NCBI GenBank assembly: GCA_051001455.1
Contig: JBPCNH010000017.1
Span: 1-32,732 of the forward strand
Direction: 5' to 3'
Length of the DNA: 32,732 bases
Origin: JBPCNH01 sp051001455
Lineage (GTDB): Bacteria; Actinomycetota; CADDZG01; WHSQ01
Shown: positions 15,229 to 23,495 of the stretch, one piece after another
How positions within the stretch are numbered: the stretch's first letter is position 1
Layout: each line of letters starts with the position of its first letter
The notes under the pieces: generated by a model
Databases searched by the model: none
What the model saw: only the letters and a program-made list of their open reading frames with translations
What the model was told of the DNA's origin: nothing
Program-made: the position numbers and the translations under genes

Positions 15229-16305
15229 TCAGGGGCTCTCTTCTAGAACCTTGATGATGCAGTCGGCCACCTCATGTGTTTTCGCCGGCGTCCCGGAGGG
15301 TTTGAGGTCGCCGGTACGGGCGTGACCCCGGGCGAGGACCGCCGAAACGGCACGATCCAGCCGGTCTGCGTCGGCGTCCTTGTTCAGGTGTCTCAGCATG
15401 AGGCCGGCCGAAAGGATCATCGCTATCGGATTGGCGAGTCCCTGTCCCGCGATGTCGGGAGCGGAACCGTGGGTCGGCTCGAACACCGCGTACTCGCGTC
15501 CGAGGTTCATTCCGGGAGCTACCCCGAGCCCGCCCACCAACCCGGCGCAGAGATCAGAGATGATGTCTCCATACAGGTTCGGCAAGACGATCACGTCGAG
15601 ATCTTGCGGGTGCCACGCGAGCCACATCGCCATCTCGTCGACCTGCATCGCTTCGAAGCCAACGTCCCGGTACTGGGCTGCCAGCCGCTCTCCGGTCTCG
15701 AGCCATAACCCGTCGGAGTGCTTCATGATGTTCGCTTTGTGGCCGAGTGTCACCTTCCGCCGCCGGTGCTTGCGCGCGTATTCGAAGGCGAATCCGACGA
15801 TGTCGGAAGTGGCCGAGATCGAGATCGGTTTGACCGAGACTCCCGCATCGGCAGCGATAGGGAAGCCGTGCATGTATTTCAGGTATCCGCGGAGCTTGTC
15901 GAGCTCGGGAGAGCCTTTCTCGAATTCGATCCCTTCGTACAGATCTTCGGTGTTCTCTCTGACTACGACCAGGTCTATCCCCTCGAAACGCGACGGGACG
16001 CCGGGGAATAGGCGGCACGGCCGGATGGAGGCGTAGAGGTCGAGCTCCTGGCGCAGCGCGACGTTGATGGAGCGGAAACCCGTCCCGACGGGAGTTGTGA
16101 CGGGCCCTTTGAGCGCGACGGTGTTTCGCTTGATCGATTCCAGCACGGGGGGCGGGAGAGGGTCGCCGTGCGATTCGATCGCCGGAGCTCCTGCCTGGTG
16201 GACCTCCCACGTGATCCCGACCTCCAGTGCGTCCACCACGCGCTGGGTCGCCTCGGACACTTCGGGTCCGATCCCATCTCCAGGGATAAGCGTGACGGTG
16301 GTCAT
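15229..16305 (-). CDS. icd: Isocitrate dehydrogenase, NAD-type
   Basis: A beta-decarboxylating dehydrogenase of 358 aa that oxidises isocitrate to 2-oxoglutarate in the TCA cycle. The start at ATG 16305 gives MTTVTLIPGDGIGPE, the normal family N-terminus; upstream in-frame starts add only an unlikely extension. Visible are the substrate loop SINVALRQELDLYASIRP, the metal-binding signature NLYGDIISDLCAGLVGG, and HGSAPDIAG. The Asp-Ile in the last motif is the known mark of NAD rather than NADP use. Isopropylmalate or homoisocitrate dehydrogenase is a less likely alternative. TATCCT lies 6 bases before the ATG (leaderless). Confidence 0.88.
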   Translation of the reverse strand: MTTVTLIPGDGIGPEVSEATQRVVDALEVGITWEVHQAGAPAIESHGDPLPPPVLESIKRNTVALKGPVTTPVGTGFRSINVALRQELDLYASIRPCRLFPGVPSRFEGIDLVVVRENTEDLYEGIEFEKGSPELDKLRGYLKYMHGFPIAADAGVSVKPISISATSDIVGFAFEYARKHRRRKVTLGHKANIMKHSDGLWLETGERLAAQYRDVGFEAMQVDEMAMWLAWHPQDLDVIVLPNLYGDIISDLCAGLVGGLGVAPGMNLGREYAVFEPTHGSAPDIAGQGLANPIAMILSAGLMLRHLNKDADADRLDRAVSAVLARGHARTGDLKPSGTPAKTHEVADCIIKVLEESP

Positions 16306-16311
16306 GCCGAG

Positions 16312-16317
16312 AGGATA
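16312..16317 (-). promoter_or_regulatory. -10 box for leaderless icd mRNA
   Basis: TATCCT on the minus strand, separated by 6 bases from ATG 16305, with no ribosome binding site. It drives the icd-GNAT pair. Confidence 0.55.
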
Positions 16318-16427
16318 TTCGCCCTCCGTGTTCAGATATCCGGGGCTGACAGGCAAGGCAACCTTTTCGTCTCTGCCGGCGTCCAAGCTTTGCTATCTGG
16401 CAGCCACAGAACGACGGGAGAAGAAGG

Positions 16428-18272
16428 ATGGACGACATGAGAGGAACGAGTAGGAAAGCGGCACTGCTGATGGCCGGCGCGTTAGTCGCAGGGGCACTGG
16501 TCTCCCCGGCGGCAGCGAGCCACGGCGGCCCCGGCAACTGTGCTACCCCGATGCCGACGTCGGAGGTCCGCCGCGGGATGATCGGAACGGGTTACACCGT
16601 CGTGCGCGGTGAAACCCCTGGGACTTTCTCCGCAGAGGTCCTCGGGGTCCAACAGGATGGGATCGGCCCCGGAAGGGACATGATCGTCGTCGATGTCTCC
16701 GGGCCTGAGATCGCTCAGGCAGGTGGGATCTGGTATGGGATGTCGGGATCTCCGATCTACGTCGAAGGGAAGCTGATAGGTGCCCTGGCGTACGGCCTCT
16801 CCTTCGGCGCCACGACCATCGCCGGCCTCACTCCCGCGGAAGACTTGCTCCGTCTCGCCGACCGGCCCGTGGCATCGGCCTCGGCGGATGTCACGCCGAG
16901 ACTCTCGGACAGCATGGTTGCGAGGATCGCGACGGCTACGGGAACCTCCCCCCGCGCCAACTCTGACGAGATGTCCGTGCTCAAGTCTCCGTTGTCCGTC
17001 TCGGGACTGGCCGGTCGCTCGATGGCCGCGGTGCGAAAAGCGGTCGAGCGTCAGGGGCTGCCTCTGATCGCCCACTCTGGTTCTGCAGCCTCGTCATCCC
17101 CTGCCCCTGCTGGCTCCGCACCCGAGCCGGGCGGGAACTTCGCCGCCGCGATCTCTTACGGCGACGTAACGATGGCCGGTGTAGGGACGACGTCCTTCGT
17201 GTGTGACGGGAAGGCTGTGGCGTTCGGCCACCCGTTCTTCGGACTGCCTCAAGGTAAGGTCGCCCTCGGAGCTAATGCGGCAGAGGCGATCACGATCGTG
17301 AAAGACGCTGCGTTCGGCCCTTACAAGTTGGCGAATATCGGCGGGACTCTGGGGATCCTCGACCAGGACCGTTTCGCCGGCATCAGGGCACTTCTCGGCG
17401 CGCCGCTGTCGACTATCCCGGTGGCTTCATCCGTCACCGCGGAGGGGGACCACAGAGACGGCCTGACCGAGGTGCTCGCTTCGGAGTTCGTGCCGTTCAT
17501 CGCCTTCGGTCATCTGCTGAGCAATATCGATTTCACTCTCGATCGGGTAGGCAGCGGCCACTCGGCGATGAGCTGGACGGTCTCGGGAACGAGAGAGTCC
17601 GGCGCGCCGTGGTCCTTCACCCGCTCGAATGTTTACTCGTCCGACGAGGACGTCGCTCTGGAATCCATCTTCGAGCTGTCCGATCAGCTGTTCACTCTGT
17701 ATGGGAACCGGTTCGAGAAGGTGGAGTTCACTGGTGTCGACATCGAGATGGATGTGGATGAGGGGGCCAGCCGGTACGAGATCGCGTCCGTGCTGGTCTC
17801 GAAGGATGGCGTTGCGTACGCCGACCTGAACCGTATCCGGGTCAAGCCGGGGGCCCGCCTCTTCCTCCGGGTCCTCCTGCGCTCGACTTCCAGTCCGGAG
17901 GAGCAGACGGTGGACATGAAGGTCAGGGTGCCACGGGCCATGCGCAACGACGGTTACCTCGAGATCCGCGGCGGCGGGCTCGTGTACGAGGACGAGTACT
18001 ACTGCCTCTATGACGACGGCGATTGTGGCGGTATGGGGGGCCCCAAGCTCGAAGACTTCGATGCGTTGCTGAGCTCCCTTCAGGACAAGCCCCGCAATGA
18101 TCACCTCACCGCCGAGCTGCGAGGGGCGCGCGGCGGCTTGAAGGCCTCGGCGCGCTCCCTATTGGACCGTGTCGTGTCTGGTTATGACTCGATCTACGTC
18201 CGGGTGGGCCCCCGGCGCACGGGGGCGAGCTCTTCCGGCGAAGAGGTGGCGGAGCAGAAGCCGGCGGGGTGA
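16428..18272 (+). CDS. Secreted SpoIVB peptidase (S55) domain protein
   Basis: A 614-aa exported protein. Residues 1-31 are a signal peptide ending in SPAAASHG. The S55-type region follows: a GTGYTVVRGETPGTF segment, GMSGSPIYVEGKLIGALAYG (likely serine at 106 or 108), then IAGLTPAEDLL. A later FGHPFFG (H268) could supply the histidine. The C-terminal 300 residues look like beta-rich extracellular structure, with an acidic CLYDDGDCGG loop. Known SpoIVB acts in sporulation, but this type also occurs in non-spore-formers and no sporulation genes are nearby. The start may be ATG 16428 or ATG 16437; GGAG and AGAAGG serve them respectively. Confidence 0.85.
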   Translation: MDDMRGTSRKAALLMAGALVAGALVSPAAASHGGPGNCATPMPTSEVRRGMIGTGYTVVRGETPGTFSAEVLGVQQDGIGPGRDMIVVDVSGPEIAQAGGIWYGMSGSPIYVEGKLIGALAYGLSFGATTIAGLTPAEDLLRLADRPVASASADVTPRLSDSMVARIATATGTSPRANSDEMSVLKSPLSVSGLAGRSMAAVRKAVERQGLPLIAHSGSAASSSPAPAGSAPEPGGNFAAAISYGDVTMAGVGTTSFVCDGKAVAFGHPFFGLPQGKVALGANAAEAITIVKDAAFGPYKLANIGGTLGILDQDRFAGIRALLGAPLSTIPVASSVTAEGDHRDGLTEVLASEFVPFIAFGHLLSNIDFTLDRVGSGHSAMSWTVSGTRESGAPWSFTRSNVYSSDEDVALESIFELSDQLFTLYGNRFEKVEFTGVDIEMDVDEGASRYEIASVLVSKDGVAYADLNRIRVKPGARLFLRVLLRSTSSPEEQTVDMKVRVPRAMRNDGYLEIRGGGLVYEDEYYCLYDDGDCGGMGGPKLEDFDALLSSLQDKPRNDHLTAELRGARGGLKASARSLLDRVVSGYDSIYVRVGPRRTGASSSGEEVAEQKPAG

Positions 18273-18382
18273 CGCACAGGGCGATTTCCGGCTTGCCGGC
18301 GCGGCGTTGGGATATGAAGATGATGGATCTCATCGTTTGAGAGACTCCACCGGTCGCAACTCGTTCGCCTAGGTAAGGGGGC

Positions 18383-19807
18383 ATGGTGTCGCAATCTGTA
18401 GCGGGGTCGCGCAGCGGGCTGGATGGCTATTTCAGGATCACCGACCGCGGGTCTACGGTCAGGACTGAAGTCATTGCCGGCTTCACCACCTTCATGACCA
18501 TGGCGTACATCTTGTTCCTGAACCCGATCATCCTGAGCACTCTCCCGGATCGCAACGGCCTGCAGTTATCGATCCCGCAGGTCCTGACGGTGACTGCACT
18601 CGCCGCCGGGGTCACGACGTTGGCGATGGGTCTGTACGCGAACTATCCGTTCGCGATCGCAGCCGGCTTAGGCCTTAATGCGGTAGTCACTTTCCAGTTG
18701 GTCGGCCAACACCAGTTGACCTGGCCCGAAGCCATGGGCGTGGTCGTGCTGGAGGGGATAATCATCTTGATCCTCGTCCTGACGAAATTCCGTCAGGCGG
18801 TGATGGATGCCGTTCCGTTGCCGTTGAAGCTCGCCATCGGGGCGGGCATCGGATTGTTCATCACGATCATCGGATTCGTCGATTCCGGGTTCGTCACCAG
18901 CACCACACTTCCGGTTCCGCCCTTGCAACTCGGTACGAACAACGAGTTACAGGGTTGGCCCGTTGCGGTCTTCATCGTAGGTCTGTTGTTGATCATCTTC
19001 TTGTTCACCAAGCGCGTGAAAGGCGCCCTGTTACTAGGCATCCTGGCGGCGACCGTGTTCGCCGTCGTCGTGAACGAGGCGTTCATGGACGGTGAGGGTT
19101 TTCAGGGAGCCGCCAATTGGGGTGGCATCGCCGACATGCCCGATGGAGACAGTTTCAGTTTGTTGGGGAACTTCTCCTTGTTCGGGGCGTTCGCACAGAT
19201 CGGTCTCATCTCGGCCGGGCTGGCGGTCTTCACGCTGATGTTGTCCGATTTCTTCGATACGATGGGTACGGCGATCGGGCTCGGTAAGGAAGCGGGACTC
19301 CTGACACCCGACGGGAAGCTGCCGGACATCGACAAGGTGCTCGTGGTCGACTCGGCTGCCGCCGCGGTTGGTGGGGCTTTCTCTGCATCGTCGAACACGA
19401 CGTATATCGAGAGCGCTTCCGGCATCGCCGACGGCGGCCGCACGGGTCTGACGGCAGTGGTCACCGGTAGCCTCTTCCTGCTGGCGATCTTCTTCTCTCC
19501 GTTGGCCGAGATGGTTCCACTTCAAGCCGCAGCACCGGCTTTGGTGATCGTCGGTTTCCTCATGCTTTCGGTCGTGCGTGAGATCCCCTGGGACGATCTC
19601 GAGGTGTCTATCCCGGCATTCCTAACGATCGTGTTGATGCCGTTCACGTACTCCATCACCAATGGGATCGGCGCCGGCTTCGTCAGTTTCGTCTTCATCA
19701 AGCTCGCGCGCGGAAAGCCGAACGAGGTGCATCCGATGATGTGGATCGCTGCCGCCGCTTTCGTCGTTTACTTCGGCATCTTCTATATACGCCTCTACCT
19801 GACGTAG
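18383..19807 (+). CDS. NCS2-family purine permease (AzgA/PbuG-like)
   Basis: A 474-aa multi-pass transporter that probably imports adenine, guanine or hypoxanthine with protons. Characteristic segments are FTTFMTMAYILFLNP, AAGLGLNAVVTF, DFFDTMGTAIG, SSNTTYIESASGIADGGRTG and SITNGIGAGF, all typical of the AzgA branch. About twelve or more hydrophobic helices are seen. AGGT and AAGGGGG lie just upstream of ATG 18383. Its TAG stop is in frame with the carbamate kinase that follows, which suggests an operon for purine use. Confidence 0.93.
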   Translation: MVSQSVAGSRSGLDGYFRITDRGSTVRTEVIAGFTTFMTMAYILFLNPIILSTLPDRNGLQLSIPQVLTVTALAAGVTTLAMGLYANYPFAIAAGLGLNAVVTFQLVGQHQLTWPEAMGVVVLEGIIILILVLTKFRQAVMDAVPLPLKLAIGAGIGLFITIIGFVDSGFVTSTTLPVPPLQLGTNNELQGWPVAVFIVGLLLIIFLFTKRVKGALLLGILAATVFAVVVNEAFMDGEGFQGAANWGGIADMPDGDSFSLLGNFSLFGAFAQIGLISAGLAVFTLMLSDFFDTMGTAIGLGKEAGLLTPDGKLPDIDKVLVVDSAAAAVGGAFSASSNTTYIESASGIADGGRTGLTAVVTGSLFLLAIFFSPLAEMVPLQAAAPALVIVGFLMLSVVREIPWDDLEVSIPAFLTIVLMPFTYSITNGIGAGFVSFVFIKLARGKPNEVHPMMWIAAAAFVVYFGIFYIRLYLT

Positions 19808-19819
19808 GGAAGGACGCTC

Positions 19820-20785
19820 ATCCCCGCGGCGAGAGACGGCGACGCTCAGCTGGTCGTCGTCGCCCTCGGTGGGAACGCGATCCAGCATCCAGATGGCGAC
19901 GACTCCGTAACCGGGGATTTCGCGCGAACCGCCGAAACAGCGCGCCGACTTGCGCGCCTTGCCCTGTCGGGACCGCGCCGCCTCGTGATCACGCACGGCA
20001 ATGGGCCCCAGGTCGGGAACCACCTGCTTCGGAGCGAGATCGCCCGTACCGAGGGCGGGCTCCCTGAGCTCCCTCTCGACGTTTGTGTCGCGGACACCCA
20101 GGGCGGCATGGGCTACATGCTGCAGCAGTCTTTGACGAACGCGTTCCATGAGGCCGGCTCGGATGTTGTCGTTGCGTCTCTGGTCACTCAGGTCGTCGTC
20201 GATGAAGACGATCCCGCCTTCGACAAGCCGGCCAAGCCCATCGGCGAGATGGTCGACGAGAAGGATGTTGCGGGTCTGGAAGCCGGAGGCTGGACGCTGA
20301 AGCATGACGAGCAACGCGGCGGGTGGCGGCGCGTGGTCGCCTCTCCGGACCCCGTCGAGGTGGTGGAGGCGGCCGCGATCCGGGCCCTCGTTGCTTCCGG
20401 AGCCGTGGTCGTGGCGGCGGGCGGCGGAGGCGTTCCGGTCGTTTCGACAACTGAGGGTTTACGCGGGCGCGCCGCGGTGGTGGATAAGGACCTGGCGTCC
20501 GCGCTCCTTGCCGCCGATCTCCGAGCCGATGCACTGGTCATCCTGACGGATGTGACCCACGTAGCTCGATCGTACGGAACCCCTGCGGAGGAACCGATCA
20601 GCGAGCTGACCGTGACGGAAGCGCGTCGGCTTCTCGCCAAGGGTGAATTCGGAGAGGGAAGCATGGCCCCCAAGGTCGATGCGATGTGCCGCTTCATAGA
20701 AAGGAGCGGAGGCAGCGGAGTGATCGCGTCCATCGATCAGGCTGCTGAAGCACTCGACGGGATCGGGACTCGTTTCATCAGGTGA
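19820..20785 (+). CDS. arcC: Carbamate kinase with a non-standard start codon
   Basis: Transfers phosphate from carbamoyl phosphate to ADP, giving ATP and carbamate. The family N-terminus VVVALGGNAI is present in frame, then ITHGNGPQVGN, AAGGGGVPV, LTDVTHVA and GSMAPKVDAM. The first ATG/GTG/TTG (GTG 19985) is inside ITHGNG and would delete the ALGGNA motif. Between the permease stop and that motif only ATC 19820 (after GGAAGGA, 5 bases) or CTG 19850 (311 aa, typical length) could start it. The frame is intact and no frameshift is seen. It is in frame with the permease across one TAG. The role is probably in purine/allantoin catabolism, given the neighbour. Confidence 0.85.
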   Translation: MPAARDGDAQLVVVALGGNAIQHPDGDDSVTGDFARTAETARRLARLALSGPRRLVITHGNGPQVGNHLLRSEIARTEGGLPELPLDVCVADTQGGMGYMLQQSLTNAFHEAGSDVVVASLVTQVVVDEDDPAFDKPAKPIGEMVDEKDVAGLEAGGWTLKHDEQRGGWRRVVASPDPVEVVEAAAIRALVASGAVVVAAGGGGVPVVSTTEGLRGRAAVVDKDLASALLAADLRADALVILTDVTHVARSYGTPAEEPISELTVTEARRLLAKGEFGEGSMAPKVDAMCRFIERSGGSGVIASIDQAAEALDGIGTRFIR

Positions 20786-20788
20786 GCT

Positions 20789-22285
20789 GTGGTGGTGCGG
20801 GTCACCGCGAGGGTGACCGCGAGGATCCAAGCTCGGCGGATGAGAGCTGCGATCTGTCTGGTGGCCGGGGTGGTGATGATTTCGATAGCTCCGGCGGCGA
20901 GCGCGAGCGAGCGATGGCTGATCCCTCCGGTAGATGGCGTCGTGGAGCGTCGTTACCAGGCGCCGGAGGTCAGCTGGGGCCCCGGCCACCGCGGCATCGA
21001 CTATCCCGCAGCTCCCGGAACGCTCGTGCGCGCGGCCGGAGCGGGGATCGTCACCTTTGCCGGTCCGGTCGCGGGGATCCAAGCCGTCACCGTCGATCAT
21101 GGGGACGGTCTCACTTCGACGTACTCGAGCTTGAGCGAGGTGCATGTTGTCCGAGGCGCGTCCCTCGAGGCCGGGACGTGGCTGGGGAGCGCCGGGGAGG
21201 CCCACCCGGGCGCGGGTTCCGGGCTCCATCTCGGCGTCAAGCTCGACGGCAGATACGTCGATCCGGAGCTCTATCTCGGCCCGGTCGATGCGAGTCGCGC
21301 CATCATGTTGGCCCCGTTGACATGGCAACCCCCGGAGGGGCCGTTGTTCGATGTTCACGTCACGTTGTCTGCGCGGGGCGAGACGTCGTGCGCCCCGGTT
21401 GATCCTGGAGGCGATGGGGCCGCTCCGAGCTCTAACATCGCCGTGGTCGTGCCCGGCATAGGTAGCGAGTCGGGTGTCGGAAGCTCGAAAGCGTTGCAGG
21501 AGCTGGCGGGCAGGCTGGGATACCCCGCCGACGCGATCTATCCGTTCTCGTACGGGGGCACTAGCGGACCACGCCTACATCGCTCTTATACGTCGGAAGA
21601 TACCTTCGCCGAAGTCGAGCGTTCCGCCGAGCGACTCGAGGAACTGATGGCGGGCATCGCCCGCACGTACCCCGGTCGTGACGTCGATCTGATCGCGCAC
21701 TCGTTGGGAGGGATAGTCGCCCGAACGTTCCTCCAGAGATCGTCGTCGCCGTGGCGCGGGGATCTACCGAGGGTCGCGCATCTCGTGACGCTCTCTTCTC
21801 CTCATTCGGGTGCGCCCTTGGCCGGCACCGTTCCGGCGCTGAAGGAAGGCGCGATCACGGGTCTCGGTCTGGACCTCGTTCATCGCTGGGCCGAGGGGGG
21901 AGGGCCGGTGCCGGACCCGTACGCAGAGGCTACGAGGGATCTCGCTCCGGGTTCGCCCTTGATGGAGGCCCTGGCGACCGAGGACCTGGTTTTCGGAGTG
22001 CGGGGACTGTCTCTCGGTATCCCGAACGACATCGTCGTGCCCGCCGATCGAGCGGTGCTTCCCGAGGAGCTTCATCGCACCGTCCCGGCGAGAGGCGTCA
22101 ACGGCCACGACGGCATCCTCGGCTCCGCTGCGACGGTTGCTCTCGCTGCTCGATTCTTACGGGACGGGCGCGATCCGTGCCGCACCCCGGTGGACCGTTG
22201 GGGGCCGCTCGTAGGACGCCTGGTTTCGTTCGAAGAGGCCGCCCTGCCGAAGGCTCTGCGCCTCCTGGGGCGACTGTGGCCGTGA
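20789..22285 (+). CDS. Secreted M23 peptidase-like / lipase-like alpha-beta hydrolase fusion
   Basis: A 498-aa exported two-domain protein. Residues 1-40 are a basic n-region and signal peptide (ATG 20840 is an alternative start). An M23/LytM domain spans about 42-165: GHRGIDYPA (H67, D71) and GSGLHLGV with H147; the first His of the usual HxH is replaced, as in several actinobacterial LytM proteins. A linker follows, then an alpha/beta hydrolase at about 215-450: VVPGIG, nucleophile S305 in AHSLGG, IPNDIVVP (likely D414) and VNGHDG (likely H440). This resembles PGAP1/lipase-type esterases. The pairing suggests action on cell envelope peptidoglycan and lipids or acyl groups; this is inference. 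It starts 3 bases after the carbamate kinase stop. Confidence 0.85.
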   Translation: MVVRVTARVTARIQARRMRAAICLVAGVVMISIAPAASASERWLIPPVDGVVERRYQAPEVSWGPGHRGIDYPAAPGTLVRAAGAGIVTFAGPVAGIQAVTVDHGDGLTSTYSSLSEVHVVRGASLEAGTWLGSAGEAHPGAGSGLHLGVKLDGRYVDPELYLGPVDASRAIMLAPLTWQPPEGPLFDVHVTLSARGETSCAPVDPGGDGAAPSSNIAVVVPGIGSESGVGSSKALQELAGRLGYPADAIYPFSYGGTSGPRLHRSYTSEDTFAEVERSAERLEELMAGIARTYPGRDVDLIAHSLGGIVARTFLQRSSSPWRGDLPRVAHLVTLSSPHSGAPLAGTVPALKEGAITGLGLDLVHRWAEGGGPVPDPYAEATRDLAPGSPLMEALATEDLVFGVRGLSLGIPNDIVVPADRAVLPEELHRTVPARGVNGHDGILGSAATVALAARFLRDGRDPCRTPVDRWGPLVGRLVSFEEAALPKALRLLGRLWP

Positions 22286-22311
22286 GGCACAGGCCGATGT
22301 GGCACAGGAAA

Positions 22312-22347
22312 AAGCCCCCTCTGCCGGGGGGGGATGGGCGGTTGACA
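22312..22347 (+). terminator. Rho-independent terminator
   Basis: A 12-bp stem, AAGCCCCCTCTG (22312-22323) and CAGAGGGGGCTT (22336-22347), with a 12-base loop, followed by a T/G-rich stretch. It ends the operon running from the permease to the M23-lipase fusion. Confidence 0.85.
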
Positions 22348-22403
22348 GAGGGGGCTTGGGGTGTTCCTTGTGTGTAGAACAGATTATTAGCCAGCTGCAA
22401 GCA

Positions 22404-22413
22404 GTTGTACAAC
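22404..22413. promoter_or_regulatory. Palindrome GTTGTACAAC, possible operator
   Basis: A perfect 10-bp palindrome in the 150-base spacer before the YgjP-like gene, in locally less GC-rich DNA. A related ATGTACAAA lies about 45 bases downstream. It may be a repressor site; there is no direct support. The rest of 22348-22486 shows no gene. Confidence 0.3.
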
Positions 22414-22486
22414 GCCCAGCGGGGCAGAATTCCTTCTCTCTGGTTGTGCCCCATGTACAAAACGGCTCCGCGTCCCTGTCTGCCCC

Positions 22487-22492
22487 TAGGAT
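22487..22492 (+). promoter_or_regulatory. -10 box for leaderless mRNA
   Basis: TAGGAT lies 6 bases before GTG 22499, the start of the YgjP-like gene. There is no ribosome binding site. Confidence 0.5.
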
Positions 22493-22498
22493 GGCGCC

Positions 22499-23038
22499 GT
22501 GGCTATGAACAGACTTCCTCTCGATGCTCCCGGCGCCGAGGAGGAGTTCCAGCGCGTGGAGGTACGCCGCTCGGGCCGGCGCAAGAAGACGATCTCCGCC
22601 GAGATCGTCGGCGACGCCCTCATCGTCTCGATACCCGAGCGGTTCTCCCGCGCCGAGGAGATGGAGTGGGTCGCTCGCATGACGAGCCGGATGTCCGAGC
22701 GCAAGAGACGGGACCGGTTGAACTCCGACGACGATCTCGCCCGGCGGGCCGCCCATCTTTCCGATCTGTACGTAGGCGGAGTGCGCCCAGCCGAGATCAC
22801 CTGGGTCACCAATCAGAAGTCGCGCTGGGGTTCGTGTTCCCCCGAGGACGGCATCATCAGGCTCTCGCTCGCGCTGGCCGACTACCCCGTCTGGGTCCGA
22901 GACTACGTGATCGTTCACGAGTTGGCCCACCTTATCGTCGCCGATCATTCGCAGAGGTTCTGGGATCTCGTTTCTCGTTACCCGATGACCGAGCGCGCGC
23001 GCGGGTTCTTGATCGCCAAGGGCATGGAAGAGGGCTAG
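22499..23038 (+). CDS. YgjP-like zinc metallopeptidase domain protein
   Basis: A 179-aa protein of the YgjP (DUF45) family, related to SprT/WSS1 metallopeptidases. Family marks are VRRSGRRKKTISAEI, NQKSRWGSCSPEDG and the zinc site VIVHELAHLIVADHS, with the third ligand probably in that final His. The substrate is unknown. GTG 22499 is at leaderless distance from TAGGAT; an in-frame ATG at 22505 is the alternative. Its TAG stop forms part of the -10 box of the next gene. Confidence 0.9.
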   Translation: MAMNRLPLDAPGAEEEFQRVEVRRSGRRKKTISAEIVGDALIVSIPERFSRAEEMEWVARMTSRMSERKRRDRLNSDDDLARRAAHLSDLYVGGVRPAEITWVTNQKSRWGSCSPEDGIIRLSLALADYPVWVRDYVIVHELAHLIVADHSQRFWDLVSRYPMTERARGFLIAKGMEEG

Positions 23039-23041
23039 TCT
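23036..23041 (+). promoter_or_regulatory. -10 box overlapping the upstream stop codon
   Basis: TAGTCT begins with the TAG stop of the YgjP-like gene and ends 7 bases before ATG 23049. It is consistent with a separate leaderless transcript for the next gene. Confidence 0.5.
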
Positions 23042-23048
23042 CCAACGC

Positions 23049-23495
23049 ATGAGTCGAGCGTGGCCGTTCGAGAGCAAGAGCGAGGGCGTCGAGAAGATCC
23101 GCGGGCCGGAAGACTTCATCGCCAAGCTCGGATCCGAGGGAACCGAGGCGGTCGTGATCCGCATCGGGATGAACGACGCACAGCTCGTTCTCGTCGATGC
23201 AGACGGTCGCTGGGATCGGTGGGTGTTCCACTCGATGGAAGAGACTCAGTCGGTGGCACGGACTTTGGGTGTGCCGGTGCACGAGGGTGAATATCCCGAA
23301 GAGACGCGTGTACGCATCGGGAAGTTCCAACCCGGTGCAGACCACTACGATCGTGCGGCTTATCCCGAGCAGGGAGAGGTCGGCCCGGTTAACCAGTATC
23401 CCGAGAATCGTCCTCGTCGGCTGGCGGAAGCGGCGAAGGAGCAGACCGGTGCGAAGGAGCGTGCGGACCATCCTGCCGGGGAGGCTGCCGGCTAG
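23049..23495 (+). CDS. Conserved-looking hypothetical protein
   Basis: A 148-aa protein of unknown function. Residues 1-105 look like a small alpha/beta domain (AVVIRIGMNDAQLVLVDADG, RWVFHSMEETQSVARTLGV). The C-terminal third is charged, rich in Pro, Glu and Ala, and probably disordered. There is no signal peptide or membrane segment. The last 107 bases overlap the 3' end of fxsA on the other strand, where both proteins have low-complexity tails. Confidence 0.7.
   Translation: MSRAWPFESKSEGVEKIRGPEDFIAKLGSEGTEAVVIRIGMNDAQLVLVDADGRWDRWVFHSMEETQSVARTLGVPVHEGEYPEETRVRIGKFQPGADHYDRAAYPEQGEVGPVNQYPENRPRRLAEAAKEQTGAKERADHPAGEAAG

Noticed and set aside
18273..18382. Purine riboswitch before the permease
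   Set aside because: The conserved purine-aptamer core sequences are absent; only a short CCGGC/GCCGG hairpin is visible.
20789..20840. Short direct repeat encoding VTARVTAR as a regulatory repeat
   Set aside because: Two imperfect copies inside a basic signal-peptide n-region are easily explained by chance in GC-rich coding DNA.
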